Assembly (NCBI RefSeq): GCF_045679555.1
Contig: NC_092120.1
Location: 8,199,805 to 8,263,804 of the forward strand
Direction: 5' to 3'
Length of the DNA stretch: 64,000 bases
From: Salvelinus alpinus
Taxonomy: Eukaryota; Chordata; Actinopteri; Salmoniformes; Salmonidae
Shown: in pieces, positions 12,238 through 27,200 of the stretch
Position numbering within the stretch: the stretch's first letter is position 1
Layout of the letters: each line of letters begins with the position of its first letter
Notes under the pieces: generated by a model
The model's database searches: none
The model's input: only the letters and a program-made list of their open reading frames with translations
What the model was told of the DNA's origin: nothing
Made by a program: the position numbers and the translations under genes

Positions 12238-15200
12238 CTATTTCACCACGGTGACCACATGTTTCTCTTTCTCCGTCACCACGGGCATGGAGCCAGGCTT
12301 GCTGTGCTTGCGTACGTTCCTCTCCCTGGGACACACAATGAGGCAGCAATGAATAACAAACATCGGGAACCAATTCATGAGAATATTCAGACACAGAGAA
12401 AGAACCGTTAGCAGAGTACACAAAGGAGTTAGTGCCAGGCAGGTGGCCTGATGTCATAAAATGTAGAATACACTAATAATAACATGTGAAAAATACACAG
12501 AGCATGTAGGCTACACTGCCTTCAGTCACAGCTCCTAGGTACACATGGATGATATATTACAATAATGTGTTACTATGTTTCAGGACCAAAAATCAACACA
12601 GACTAATATTTGCTTAATCATCAACTTGTCATGATGGCACCATCACTTCCCCTTAGACTTTAGTGTAAATGAGCAAAAAGTCTGTGATGACCAAGCCATG
12701 AGGGAACATCCTGTCATCCATTAGGGTAAGTGTGCCTTGGTAGGGCAGTCAGACCTATTCTGGCAGCCAGCTATGGCCTCAACCACTACATGGACCTTCT
12801 GCCATAGTTGGACAGAGGCCAGGATAGTTCTGAACCTACTGTGTTAACAGAGATTGACAGTTTCCTTTGTGGTGAGGCCACAGACCAGGCCAACCACCCG
12901 AAAACCTCCTCCCATCAACACAGACAAATAAGGTCCAAAACAACATTAACCTTCCCAAGAACTTCACCAAGAAGCCAATTCTACTGATATACATACTGTA
13001 ATATATAAACTTCTGTGGTTTGACTGTAAAAACAAGAGTATTGAGGATATGTGCAGGTAGAGTTGAGAACAGAAAGCCACTGTAGGGTAGACAGTAGAGG
13101 CATGGGTAAAGGAGGAGCCCATACTTCCTGCGGCGAGCCTCCTTCATGACACGCAGCTCCTTGCTCTGGCTGTAGATGGACTTGGGCAGGTGGCGGTGGC
13201 GCGAGATGCGGCGGATCTGAGGGTGGTGCTGGAACTTCTCCTTCAGCTTCTGGCTGTAGTTCACAGCTGACTTTTCCCTATGAGCCAGCTAGACCACAAA
13301 GGGGGAGGGGGGTGGGTTGACAACAGAGAAAAATAAATAGTAGGTAAGAAGGAGAGAGAAAAAAAGAGAAAGGGAAAGAAAATAAAGAACAAAGAGATTT
13401 CAATCTACTACTGAGGTCTACTTGGGAGCCTCATTTATCAGTATACACTAATTACCAGCCCATAATGACAACATTTTCATGGGAAAACTGAAATCTAAAT
13501 AAAATTGCTTAACTGTATGACTATGTCCCCTGGGACATTGAACCATGGGGAAAAGCAGGGTTGAAAATGTTCAGCTTTGGATACAGTTATCTTTAACACC
13601 TACTACTGCTCGCTCATCTTTGTGACTTGGATATTATGACTGAACGATAGGCCCCATGTTTAGTTATAAGATGGTAAAATATTCGCTATTATCTACAGTA
13701 TAGGGCTGTCCAACCAAAAACAATCTTGGATCACTGAATGTAGTAGTCTCTTCTTTCGACCATCGAGTGGTCGACATTTTTAAACGTAATTTTTCAAATA
13801 TAGACACACCCTATGCGTTTTAATAAAATAAACTACATATGCATTGAGCTTGTCTGATGCTTTAAGCTCACTGTTTGATTAAATAAGATTTAAAAAATAC
13901 TCAAGAGGGAGCAAGAGATCAAGATAACCAGAAGGGGGAAAAAACCTGTCCCGACTATCTTCCTCCCGGTCCTACTGGCTTTCGCAGATTCTGCAGTTAC
14001 TCTCCTGAAGTTGCCAGTAATAGGCTATATGAGAAGTATTCATGTGGAATGGCAAGTTATCTGACCATTTCTACCGATCTGATATCCAGTTATGGTTCTC
14101 ATATGCACATTTTTGTGGAACAGTTTCATTTCATTTATAATAACGTCTTCATATCTCAAAATCATTGTCATTTAGTTTATCAAAACGTAATCCAAATCTA
14201 AATGAATATTTTAAACCTAAAAAGTAACTTCTATTGCCAACTTGGTAAAAATATCCTATAAAGCCACAACGGATAAGAAGTAATCAGGTAGGCCTATTTT
14301 ATGACGTTTCCACTAGATCAGAGCATGACATTTTTTGGTTATCGAAAGGGAGAGAGCGCAAAAGATTTTTCAAATACATTGAGTAATTATTGTCATTCTC
14401 AATGGATGTAAAAACAGACTTAGTTTGCTTGCTGTTTGAGGTGAAGAAAAGATTACCGAGAAGCTCCACAGCTTGTGGTGGTGCATTAAGCCAATCAGAA
14501 ATACTATCAGATCCCCAAATGGGCACATTCATATGCCTACATTTGCGAGCAGGCCAGGTAGCCTATAGGCCAACTTCAATGCATAAATCAGTTGCACGTC
14601 CTTACTCAATATTGACAGGAGCACTCCAAACAAGACAATGACTAAATTGACAAAACTCGTAAATGGAATGAAATAAACCAAAACTTGTTTCTCACAAGTT
14701 TGCGCGCCGCAAACAACGTGTCCACTCCGACAATGAGAACGGTAAAAGACTGGAATAATAATACACTGCTCAAAAAAATAAAGGGAACACTTAAACAACA
14801 CAATGGAACTCCAAGTCAATCACACTTCTGTGAAATCAAACTGTCCACTTAGGAAGCAACACTGGTTGACAATAAATTTCACATGCTGTTGTGCAAATGG
14901 AATAGACAACAGGTGGAAATTATAGGCAATTAGCAAGACACCCCCAATAAAGGAGTGGTTCTGCAGGTGGTGACCACAGACCACTTCTCAGTTCCTATGC
15001 TTCCTGGCTGATGTTTTGGTCACTTTTGAATGCTGGCGGTGCTTTCACTCTAGTGGTAGCATGAGACGGAGTCTACAACCCACACAAGTAGCTCAGGTAG
15101 TGCAGCTCATCCAGGATGGCACATCAATGCGAGCTGTGGCAAGAAGGTTTGCTGTGTCTGTCAGCGTAGTGTCCAGAGCATGGAGGCGCTACCAGGAGAC

Positions 15201-18200
15201 AGGCCAGTACATCAGGAGACGTGGAGGAGGCCGTAGGAGGGCAACAACCCAGCAGCAGGACCGCTACCTCCGCCTTTGTGTAAGGAGGAGCACTGCCAGA
15301 GCCCTGCAAAATGACCTCCAGCAGGCCGCAACCGCTGTGTTAGATTAAAAAAAATTACTTTAGTAAAAAGCACAGCATACAATAATCTGAGACAGCGCTC
15401 AGCCATGTTGGAGTCCAAAGAGTACACAAAAATACGAAATATCATAAATATTCCCTTACCTTTGATGATCTTTCATCAGAATGCAGTGCAAGGAGTCCTA
15501 GTTCCACAATAAATCGTTGTTTTGTTTTAGAAAGTCCATTTCTTCTGTCGAATTAGCAACTTTGGCTAGCATAGTGGAGCTCGCGTGTCCATGAAAGTTT
15601 GACGCATGGAACGAATAATTCAAAAAGTCATAATAAAAGTCAAATAAAGTGGTCAAACTCAGTTGAGAATCCATCTTTAGGATGTTTTTCTCGTATGTAT
15701 CCAATAACGTCCCAGACGGAGCATTTCTTCGTGTCTACCTAAGGCATTGCAGCCAACGATATGGTGCAACCAGGTGCGCAGCAAAATACTGCCAATATGG
15801 CTGACCTGTCACTCCAAAAGCTCTCATTTGGTCCCACATCAGGCTAGACACCTCATTCAACGTTCTACTGCCTATTGACATCTAGTGGAAGGCGTATGAA
15901 GTGCATACATATCCATAAATACAAGGCAATTGAATAGGCGAAGCCCTTCACAGAGACCCATTTCAGAATTTTCACTTCCTGTTTGGAAGTTTGCCTGCCA
16001 AATGAATTCTGTTTTACTCACAGATATAATTCAAACAGTTTTAGAAACTTCAGAGTGTTTTCTATCCAATAGTAATAATAATATCCATACATATGATCTA
16101 GAACAGAGTACGAGGCTGTTTAATTTGGGCACTATTTTTTCCTAAAGTGAAAAGGGCGCCCTCTATTTCCAAGAGGTTAACCAACACAAAAACATCCTAT
16201 GGCGTTCTGCATTAGCATCGAACAGCCCCCGACATATGCAACTTTTCAGGGAAGCTAGAAACCAATATACACAGGCTGTTAGAAAAGCCAAGGCTAGCTT
16301 TTTCAAGCAGAAATTTGCTTCCTGCAACACAAACTCAAAAAAGTTCTGGGACACTGTAAAGTCCATGGAGAATAAGAACACCTCCTCCCAGCTGCCCACT
16401 GCACTGAGGCTAGGAAACACTGTCACCACTGATAAATCCACTATAATTGAGAATTTCAATAAGCATTTTTCTACGGCTAGCCATGCTTTCCACCTGGCTA
16501 CCCCAACCCCGGTCAACTGCCCGGCACCCTCCCACAGCAACTCGCCCAAGCTTCCCCCATTTCTCCCTCACCCAAATCCAGATAGCTGATGTTCTGAAAG
16601 AGCTGAAAAATCTGGACCCTTACAAATCAGCCGGGCTAGACAATCTGGACCCTCTCTTTCTAAAATTATCTGCCCAAATTGTTGCAACTCCTATTACTAG
16701 CCTGTTCAACCTCTCTTTCGTATCGTCTGAGATTCCCAAAGATTGGAAAGCTTCCGCGGTCATCTCCCTCTTCAAAGGGGGGGGGACACTTGAGCCAAAC
16801 TGCTACAGACCTATATTTATCCTACCCTGCCTTTCTAAGGTCTTCGAAAGCCAAGTCAACAAACAGATTACCGACCATTTCGAATCCCACCATACCTTCT
16901 CCGCTATGCAATCTGGTTTCAGAGCTGGTCATGCGTGCACCTCAGCCACGCTCAAGGTCCGAAACGATATCCTAACCGCCATTGATAAGAAACAATACTG
17001 TGCAGCCTTATTCATTGACCTTGCCAAGGCTTTCGACTCTGTCAATCACCACATCCTCATCGGCAGACTCGATAGCCTTGGTTTCTCAAAAGATTGCCTC
17101 GGCTGGTTTAACAACTACTTCTCTGATAGAGTTCAGTGTGTCAAATCGGAGGGCATGTTGTCCGGGCCCCTGGCAGTCTCTATGGGGGTGCCACAGGGTT
17201 CAATTCTTGGACCGACTATTCTCTGTATACATCAATGATGTCGCTCTTGCTGCTGGTGAGTCTCTCATCCACCTCTACGAAGACGACAACATTCTGTATA
17301 CTTCTGGCCCTTCTTTGGACACTGTGTTAACAACCCTCCAGACGAGCTTCAATGCCATACAACTCTCCTTCCGTGGCCTCCAACTGCTCTTAAATGTAAG
17401 TAAAACTAAATGCATGCTCTTCAACCGATCGCTGCCTGCACCTGCCCGCCCGTCCAACATCACTACTCTGGACGGTTCTGACTTAGAATATGAGGACAAC
17501 TACAAATACCTAGGCGTCTGGTTAGACTGTAAACTCTCCTTCCAGACTCACATCAAACATCTCCAATCCAAAGTTAAATCTAGAATTGGCTTCCTATTTC
17601 GCAACAAAGCCTCCTTCACTCATGCTGCCAAACATACCCTCGTAAAACTGACCATCCTACCGATCCTCGACTTCGGCGATGTCATTTACAAAATAGCCTC
17701 CAATACCCTACTCAATAAACTGGATGCAGTCTATCACAGTGCCATCCGTTTTGTCACCAAAGCCCCATATACTACCCACCACTGCGACCTGTACGCTCTC
17801 GTTGGCTGGCCCTTGCGTCATACTCGTCGCCAAACCCACTGGCTCCAGGTCATCTACAAGACCCTGCTAGGTAAAGTCCCCCCTTATCTCAGCTCGCTGG
17901 TCACCATAGCAGCACCCACCTGTAGCACGCGCTCCAGCAGGTATATCTCTGGTCACCACCAAAACCAATTCTTACTTTGGCCGCCTCTCCTTCCAGTTCT
18001 CTGCTGCCAATGACTGGAACGAACTGCAAAAATCTCTGAAACTGGAAACACTTATCTCCCTCACTAGCTTTAAGCACCAGCTGTCAGAGCAGCTCACAGA
18101 TTACTGCACCTGTACATAGCCCATCTATAATTTAGCCCAAACAACTACCTCTCCCCCTACTGTATTTATTTATTTTGCTCCTTTTCACCCCATTATTTAT

Positions 18201-21200
18201 ATCTCTACTTTGCACATTCTTCCACTGCAAATCTACCATTCCAGTGTTTTACTTGCTATATTGTATTTACTTCGCCACCATGGCCTTTTTTTTGTGCCTT
18301 TACCTCCCTTTATCTCACCTCATTTGCTCACATTGTATATAGACTTATTTTTCATCTGTATTATTGACTGTATGTTTGTTTTACTCCATGTGTAACTGTG
18401 TTGTTGTATGTGTCGAACTGCTTTGCTTTATCTTGGCCAGGTCGCAATTGTAAATGAGAACTTGTTCTCAACTTGCCTACCTGGTTAAATAAAGGTGAAA
18501 TAAATAAATAAATGGTGCTTTGTTAGTGACACTGTCAGTGACTTATTTAGAATTTAAGGCACACTTAACAGGCATGGCTACCACAGCATTCTGCATCTCA
18601 ACAGTTGATGTGGAGATGTGTTTGTTACTTGAACTCCGTGAAACATTTATTTGGGCTGAAATCTGAGGTGCAGTTACTCTAATGACCTTATCCTCTGTGG
18701 CAAGGTAGGTAAATTCCACAAATTAACAGGGTTGCCTTGTTAAAAGTGAATTGAAATACATTCCACGTGACAACCTGGTTGAGAAAATGAGTGTGGAAAG
18801 CTGCCATCAAGGCAAAGGGTGGCTACTTTGAAGAATCTCAAATATAAAATATATTTTGATTTGTGTAACACTTTTTTGGTTACTACATGATTCCATGTGT
18901 GCCATTTCATAGTGTTTATGTCTTCACTACTATTCTACAATTTAGAGAAAAGTAAAACAAAGAAAAACCCTTAAATGAGTAGGTGTCAAAACTTGAGACT
19001 GGTACGGTATATTTACTACCGCTCAACTAAAAACAATATTGGTCAACTAACAGCCTAACGACCAACCTATCGACCAGTCCTAGCATAATAAGTAGTACAT
19101 AAACAACCTTCACATTCCAATCTGAATGAATGGTCCGAGAGCAGGCTATAGACAACAGTTCAACACACCCTTCACTCTCCATCTCCCTTCTTCTCCCTCA
19201 TAAAAATCTTGAGCGTCTCTCATTCTCTCCGGATGTAGTTTCCGAGGATCTCTAAGTGGCCACTCTTCCAAGGCTTTTATTCTAATTATAATCAATTCAA
19301 TTTGATGGGAGATTAGCTAATAGCTGCTGCTGATGTACACTGCTTCCCTTAGACCAGGCCAACAACCTGTTAAATGTTATTTAAGAAAACCTTAACATTT
19401 ACAGTGAAAAAGGAGCAGAGCAAAACTGACTGACTGCAGAGTTCTCTATGGCCTCCACGCTCTTTCAATAGAATATGAGTAGTAGGCTTAAGGTGTTATG
19501 TAGCTGTACGAGCCGTGTATCCAGAGATACAGTGAGCTCCAAAAGTATTGGGACAGTGACAAATGTGTTGTTTTGGCTCTGTACTCCAGCACTTTGGTTT
19601 TGAAATGATACAATGACTGAGGTTAAAGTGCAGACTGTCAGCTTTATTTGTTGTTTTTTTCGTCCATATCGGGTGACCCGTTTAGAAATTACAGCACCCA
19701 TTTAGGGGTTCAAAAGTATTGGGGCAAATTCATTTGTGTATTAAAGTAGTCAAAAGTTTAGTATTTGGTCCCATATTCCTAGCACGCAATGATTACATTA
19801 AACCTGTGACACTACAAAATTGTTGGATGCATTTGCTGTTTGTTTTGGTCATGGTAGCTGTGTGTTTTGGTCATGGTAGCTGTGTGTTTTGGTCATGGTA
19901 GCTGTGTGTTTTGGTCATGGTAGCATCCACATTAACGTAGAAGTATCTAGAAACATTTTATTCTTATTTACAATAAAAGTGACTCCAATATGACATAACT
20001 TATTTACCATTCATTTCTATGGGGCACAAAATGATCTGAAACCACCTAAACAAACAGCAAAAGCATCCAACAAGTATGTATAGTCACAAGCTTGATGTAA
20101 ACATTGTGTACTAGGAATATGGGACCAAATACTCAACTTAAATACACATAAGTGAATTTGTACCAATACTTTTGGTCCTCGTAAAATGGGGGGACTATGT
20201 ACAAAAAGTGCTGTCATTTCTAAACGATTCACCTGATAGTGAAAAGTGCTGGCGTACAAAGCCAAAACAAAAAATGTGTCACTGCCCAATACTTTGAGCT
20301 CACTGTATGTATAGGCTATATAGTCATACTTCTCATGACTGTCATGAGAATGTGTGACACGTACAATAATTTGTGTGATTTCAAAAGGTGAATTTACAAT
20401 ATGTCAAAGGTCAATGTGTAAGTAACATGAAAAATAGGATCACGGGACAAAAACAATGACACCTGTATAGGTCACAGAGAGGTCAAAGGTAATCTCATAG
20501 AAAGGCATCAAAAGCCCAAAACCAGAGAGACAGTGCAGTTGCAACAAACAGGCTGAAGACTTCCACTCTTCCTGAGATCTGACATACCGCCTTGATTCAG
20601 CATTTCTTTTAATTAAAGACCCTTCCAGTCCAACTTGATTGTTAATGCTTCATTATTTCCAGAGTGGCCGCTCTCTTTAAGTGATTGGACCCATTCAAAC
20701 TGCTGATAGCAGCTGGGCTCGTCTGATCTGTTTAAGTGCAAAGCTACAGAATAAATCACCTCTTATACACTGACAGTAAAACAAGTGCCAAAAGTTGCCC
20801 AATTCTCCAGTGTTAAGCTGCATTAAGGGAATAAGGAAGAGTGAAGCAGAAGGGGGATGGATATTGGAGATGGCACCGAAAAACGTCCATTCGTCTCCCT
20901 TGTAATTCATCCTTGTAGGCTAAATGCTAGTTTTGGCATCAGATGAAAGGAGTAAGGCTAGACTGCGTAAGAATCTGTTTAAGATACGCTAAACAGAACC
21001 TTATATTTCAGGTAATGTGTAAATAATGCCTTGAACATACAGAGAGTTAGAGGTTGAAGAAAACATAACAGATATAATGCCAAAGTGGGCAGAATGTAAT
21101 TCCAATGTTTGGGATGGGCGATGCTAACGTTCACCTGCTGTAACACCTCTAAGTAATTCAAGTCACTATTTGCCCAAACATACATTTTAGTGAACTATCC

Positions 21201-24200
21201 CTTTAAATCCACTCTATAGTGCCACATTGCCCACACTGACTGACTGGTCAGACTTTGTCTATTGGTAATCAAGAGTTCCAAATAGCTCCAGTCTGTCACT
21301 AACCCTGCTCTGCTGTCCCTATTGGCCCATTGTACTTATTGAAAGTGATTCTGTTCCAAGTCAGTCAGCATCCATCAGAGCCCTTGACAGTGTCACTGCT
21401 GTTGGCACCCTGGCCTCTCTCTCTCTTACCATGCTGAGCGTACCATGGTGGGCATCAGGCCATGGCAGGTTGAGGAATCCAGCAAACTCGCAAAACGGAA
21501 GGACAAAATCAGAGCTCCAGCAAATGCATCAGAAGATTAGCATATGGGCCTATCAGTTATTGGTAAGCACTACAAATGTATCTAGGATCCATCTTTCTTT
21601 CATGACATTACTGTTGATCCCCGACACCTGCAGGTTACAGGACGTGCGTACACTACTTCTAAAGGAGAGGAAGAGGACTGTGGCTCACCAATCCCAACTT
21701 CTCAGCAGCGTTGGCCTTCCACAGTCTGATGTTCATCTCATCTGAAGCACTCAGGATGTACTTGTTGTCTGACGACCACTTTATGGAGATGACGTGCTGC
21801 ATGCGCTTGGTGTGGTACACCTCCCTGTGAAGTCACACACACAACCACACACACTGAACACAATGTTGCTGTCGCACGGCGTCATCTCTAAACATGTCGA
21901 CACCCGTAGAAAAATAAATACATCAAAGCTGATGATAAACACACACGGAGACGTGGGATTCAGAACAACCCTGGAGTAGGCAGCAATCTGCTGGACCCCA
22001 GTGTCTGAACCCCTGGCACCACTAACCTGCTGTGCCCACTGTCTTTGGGGAAGATGCGGATGGTCTTGTCAAAGCTGGCCGAGACAAACTCCTTACCAGT
22101 TGGAGAGTAGTCTACATCCAGCACGGCTGAGACATGGTCCATGTGGACGGTGACAGGCTTGTCCAGGTACCTCATATCAAATGTATACAGACTGAAGGGG
22201 GAGGAAACGCATACTGTTGGTTAATAAATACAAAGATGAGATAACACACACCACCATGCTTCTCTAATTTGTGGTGCAAGGCCAGTAAATACAAATACTT
22301 GTGAGACATGCTGTTATTGTAAAATAAGTGTACATGTACATTAGAAATAATAATTCAATGACTCCCCAAACAATTACATGAACAAAATCATTATTAGCAT
22401 CGAAAATACAAACATCTCTCCGGGAATGAATGAGGCCTATGTGATGTAGTGAACATGTTGTAAACTCAACACATCATGTTGAAATGCATCACTCACTTGT
22501 AATCTTCATTAGAGCAGGTGAAATTATAAGCTTCCATGGGATTCCAGCACAAAGTGTTGCTCCTCATATTCATGATTACCTATATAGGAAATCACACATT
22601 CATACTTCAATACACTAACTATTAGACACATTCAGTAATGAGAGGACAGTATGGAATGGGAAATTAGTTTAGTAAAGGGCAAAGTCATGGGCAGTAGGGC
22701 TGGACGATATGGGCAAAAAAATCGATTCACAATTTTTCTACCAAATATTGAGATTTTACATCAAAACACTTGATATACTGTTGGAATCATAGAAATAGAA
22801 TGATCATTCAAATGTTATGGTTGGAATAGAGTGGCTACTTGGAATGCAGTTTTGTTTGGCATGACAACGAGGAAAAGGTAAGGGAGGAGATGGTTGTGAC
22901 AGAGTAAGAACCAAAGTGTTGGTCAGCGTTTCCCATGGCCAGCAGCATACCACCCTGCATCCCACTGCTGCCTTGCCTCTGACCTGACTCCCGGTGGTCT
23001 CAAAAGATTCCATGGCACTTATCGTAAGAGATGGGGTGTTAACCCCGGTGTCCTGGCTAAATTCCTAATCTGGCTCCTTCCTCTCCCCTGTAACTATTCC
23101 CCAGGTCATTGCTGTAAATGAGAATGTGTTCAGTCAACTTACCTGGTTAAATAAATTAAATGGGACCCTAATTAGATTTAAATAGATAGGTACATTCAGA
23201 CAAAGATTTTACAATAATATTAGCCTTTTCCTCTCGGATAAGAAGAAGCTGTTTCACAAACAATGATATGCTCCACCATTGGTACTGTCCAATATTAGAG
23301 CAAAATATTGCTAGCAAGATTTGCACTCAGTGGAATTAGCTAGCAAGCGAAAAGCATTGCTAACAAATTTTAGGCACCTTTTCAGCTAATTAGTGTTTTG
23401 CAGAGAGCAAGTTACAAACTAATAGTATAATAAAGAAAACATGTGAATTTATATTAAGACGCAGTGGAAAGCTGCGTCGTTCTTGTTAGAAAGAAATCTG
23501 TTGACTGCATGCTGTTTGGTCAATGCATGCCGTGAATCTTGAGTAGAGGTCGACCGATTAAATCGGAATGGCCGATTAATTAGGGCCGATTTCAAGTTTT
23601 CATAACAATCGGAAATCGGTATTTTTGGGCGCCGATTTGCCGAAATGTATGTATGTATATATATATTTTAAAAACGCCTTTATTTAATCTTTATTTAACT
23701 AGGCAAGTCAGTTAAGAACACATTCTTATTTTCAATGACGGCCTAGGAACGTTCTGCCTCGTTCAGGGGCAGAACGACAGATTTTTAACCTTGTCAGCTC
23801 AGGGGATCCAATCTTGCAGTTAACTAATCCAATGCTCTAACACCTGATTACATTGCACTCCACGAGGAGCCTGCCTGTTACGCGAATGCAGTAAGCTAAG
23901 GTAAGTTGCTAGCATTAAACTTATCTTATAAAAAACAATCAATCAATGACTGTCATTGCTCCAATGTGTACTTAACCATAAACATCAATGCCTTTCTTAA
24001 AATCAATACACAAGTATATATTTTTAAACCTGCATATTTAGCTAAAAGAAATCCAGGTTAGCAGGCAATATTAACCAGGTGAAATTGTGTCATTTCTCTT
24101 GCGTTCAATGCACGCAGAGTCAGGGTATATGCAACAGTTTGGGCCGCCTGGCTCTTTGCGAACTAATTTGCCAGAATTTTACGTAATTATGACATAACAT

Positions 24201-27200
24201 CGAAGGTTGTGCAATGTAACAGGAATATTTAGACTCATGGATGCAACCCGTTAGATAAAATACGGAACGGAATAAACGTTTTGTTTTCGAGGTGATAGTT
24301 TCCGGATTAGTCAAAGGTATATGGTTTAGAGAGAAATAGTCGACGCGTTATAATTCCTGTAATAACTTGCGGCTGAACTTGAAAGGGGTTCCTTCGTTAT
24401 TTTACTGTTCATGTCTTCCATAGAGAATTTCTTGATCTACTTCAAATAAGGTCTGTGTTTCACGGAGGAGCAGACTGACAGGGGACCATGCAGACAAGCT
24501 CTGCTCATGTTATTTGAGACTAAATTGATTTTATTTATGTATTATATTAAGTTAAAATAAAAGTATTCATTGTTCATTCAGTATTATTGCAATTGTCATT
24601 ATTACAAAAATGTGTGTGTATGATATATATAAATACTTTTTTTATTAAATCGGCATCGGCTTTTTTTGTCCTCCAATAATCGGTATCGGCGTTGAAAAAT
24701 CATAATCGGTCGACGTCTAATCTTGAGCACGAGGAACTGCCTGCTTGAGTGACAGGGGCCAGGGCTTTGTGTGTGGGGGATTGGGAAGCAGCCAAAAGAG
24801 GAGAGAAGGCGACCTCTGTCAACAAGAGTAATATATCAAAAGTTTAAAACGGGCGGTACAGACAGATGGCTAAGTGGCATTTCAAAATATTGCAGCCTCT
24901 TGCGATATGGATATTGCGCATGTCAATTTAAATTTGATTACTTGTGCAGTTCTAATGGGTAGCATCCCAAACAGCACGCTACAAGCCCTCGTCAAATGGT
25001 AGTGCACTAAATAGGGTGTCGTTTGGGATGCAAACGTAGAAATGTACCTTTTTAAGAGGTGTCGCTTCCCTCATGTCATACAGCACAATACTTCTGTCAG
25101 AGGCACAACTTGCTAGAAGTTCAGTCTGAGGAGAAAAGCGGGAAGGTCAACTAAACATTTTCTAAAACTCATACAATTCTGTGTTTTATACAACCTTTGA
25201 CCTACATAGTCCTGATATGGGTATAGCCTCCATTATTCTGGTGTATGGAGGCTATAGCCAAAGATATCTATAACTAAAACAAGATAGGTCATCTGTGTTG
25301 TTTACAGTTTGAGCAAACAAAGCATAGTGGGCAAAACAAGCAAGGAGGTAGGCAAAGCCAAGCACGAGCTAGCAAGATCGTATTGGCACGTTGTAGCATG
25401 TATTTGCATATTTCCATTAGGGAACGCCTCCTCTGTGAAGTGTGTGCGCACAAACTCAATTCGACCTTGCACTCCTTCTAAACAACGCATTTTTTTTCAG
25501 TTTGGCAAAGCGTGAAGTCTATAAATATTAGTACACCGTGTTCGTAACAGATTCTAGTTTTGGGAACAGAAAAATGTATTGTTCCAACAATGAGAATTTG
25601 CAGAATGTCGGCCCAGTTCCATCCTCTTCCACCACCCGCGACTAGACTTCCTCTCACTACTATACATTTTGGTGGTCAGAAAACATTCTAAACGGATACT
25701 TCAGCTTTATAACCGCTGTGACGTGTCTGGGTTACGCCTTCTGTCTGTGCTATAGCAATGTCAGGGCCCGTATTCACCAAGAGTCTAAGAGCAGAAGTGC
25801 TAATCTAGGACCAGCTTTACCTTTCAGATTATAATTAACAAGATTATATGGACATGGAGGACCTGATCCTAGATCAGCAATCATACTCTGAGACACTTTC
25901 TGCTACAATCCACACAGAGAAAGGGTTGATTACCTCTACAGGGTTGAAGCGGACGCAGTTGAAACTGTCCACGCCCCAGGAGAAGGAGCGGATGGGGTTG
26001 CTGCGCTGCTCATCCCAGATATCCACCTGCTGGCCACACGTTACAAACACACCCTCCTTCTGGTGGTGGTCGATGCTGGTGAACACAGACTGGAAGGAAC
26101 AAACATTCTCAATCATCATCACAGACTTGAGGGAATACATTACAACAACCATCATCATCACCCTGACTGTAGGGAATATCTCCAAACCCATCATTCTTAT
26201 CATCATGGGCTTAAAGCCACAATCTTTAATGATGGGTCCACTCGATGATATGCACATTTTACAGTGTTGCTTAATGAGATCAGATAGGTTTGGTCAGAGA
26301 TACACTGTCAGAGATATTAATTGAGCAGAATATTGAGACAGACACTTCTCCTCCATACCTTCCCAAGAATAGTATTGAGAGGTTCCTCTTCCTCTCCGTA
26401 GCCAGGAGTCTCCATCTTCCACTGTTTTATAGTCTTGTCATCACCAACCTGTTATTCAGAAACACAAGCATGTTTAATTTCAGAGGTTTGAGGTTGACTC
26501 ATAATGAAGTTGTGTCACAAGACTGCAATTCAGCAGAGGGCAACCATTCTGTGAGTAACCCAGGGGTGTATTAATTTAGTCTGTTGTAAAACATTTTGCA
26601 ATGGAAACCGTTTACTCCAAATGGAAAACGTTTTGCAACAAAAACAAGAGTTTCTATTAGAGCAATTCAGATAGGTCCCTCCCAGTTTAATTCTGTTTAC
26701 TTCCGTTTGGTACCTCGAGTACACGGTAAACAGTTTCCGTTGCAACAGACCAAACATTTTGCAATGGAATCCGACTAATGAATACACCCCTGGTCTGGTT
26801 AATATCCACTAGACAGGAAATTGAAGCAAATGGGCCAGAATGGGGAGGTTCTATGTGAACTTGTCCATTGCACAACGTTAAGTTATAGTGTGCACTAGTG
26901 AATACAACCCTGGGTAGTGGAACAGATACTGTACCGTAAAGAAGGAGGTGCCACAGAAGCGGACGACCACCCCCCTGACAAAGCCTTCATGTGCCTGGAG
27001 TGTACGAACACACTCACGTTTGGTTAGATTCCACACCTTCAGCTGAGAAACAAATCAGTTAGTCTTACTGTATAAACAGGTCATTTAGATGCACCATCTC
27101 AATGCACAGACTTGTCATCATATGTTTGACATGTAGCCTACAATTCTTGGATTTGCAATCAACTCATATTTAACCAGGCCATTGCTAACTCAAAGTACAG

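Larger units (their letters stand above)
22695..24954. mobile_element. hAT-like element carrying nested insertions
   Basis: The left end TAGGGCTGGACGATATGGGC at 22695 and right end GTGCAGTTCTA at 24954 are flanked by 8-base direct repeats differing at one base, ATGGGCAG (22687-22694) and ATGGGTAG (24955-24962). Eight-base duplications are the hAT hallmark. Without its inserts the element is about 0.9 kb and codes for nothing. It fills most of dcaf13 intron 6. Confidence 0.65.

Noticed and set aside
13700-19086. A possible 5.4-kb hAT element bounded by TAGGGCTGTCC near 13705 and GACCAGTCCTA near 19080.
   Set aside because: The ends are only loosely similar and the flanking eight bases do not match, so I cannot pair them as one element.
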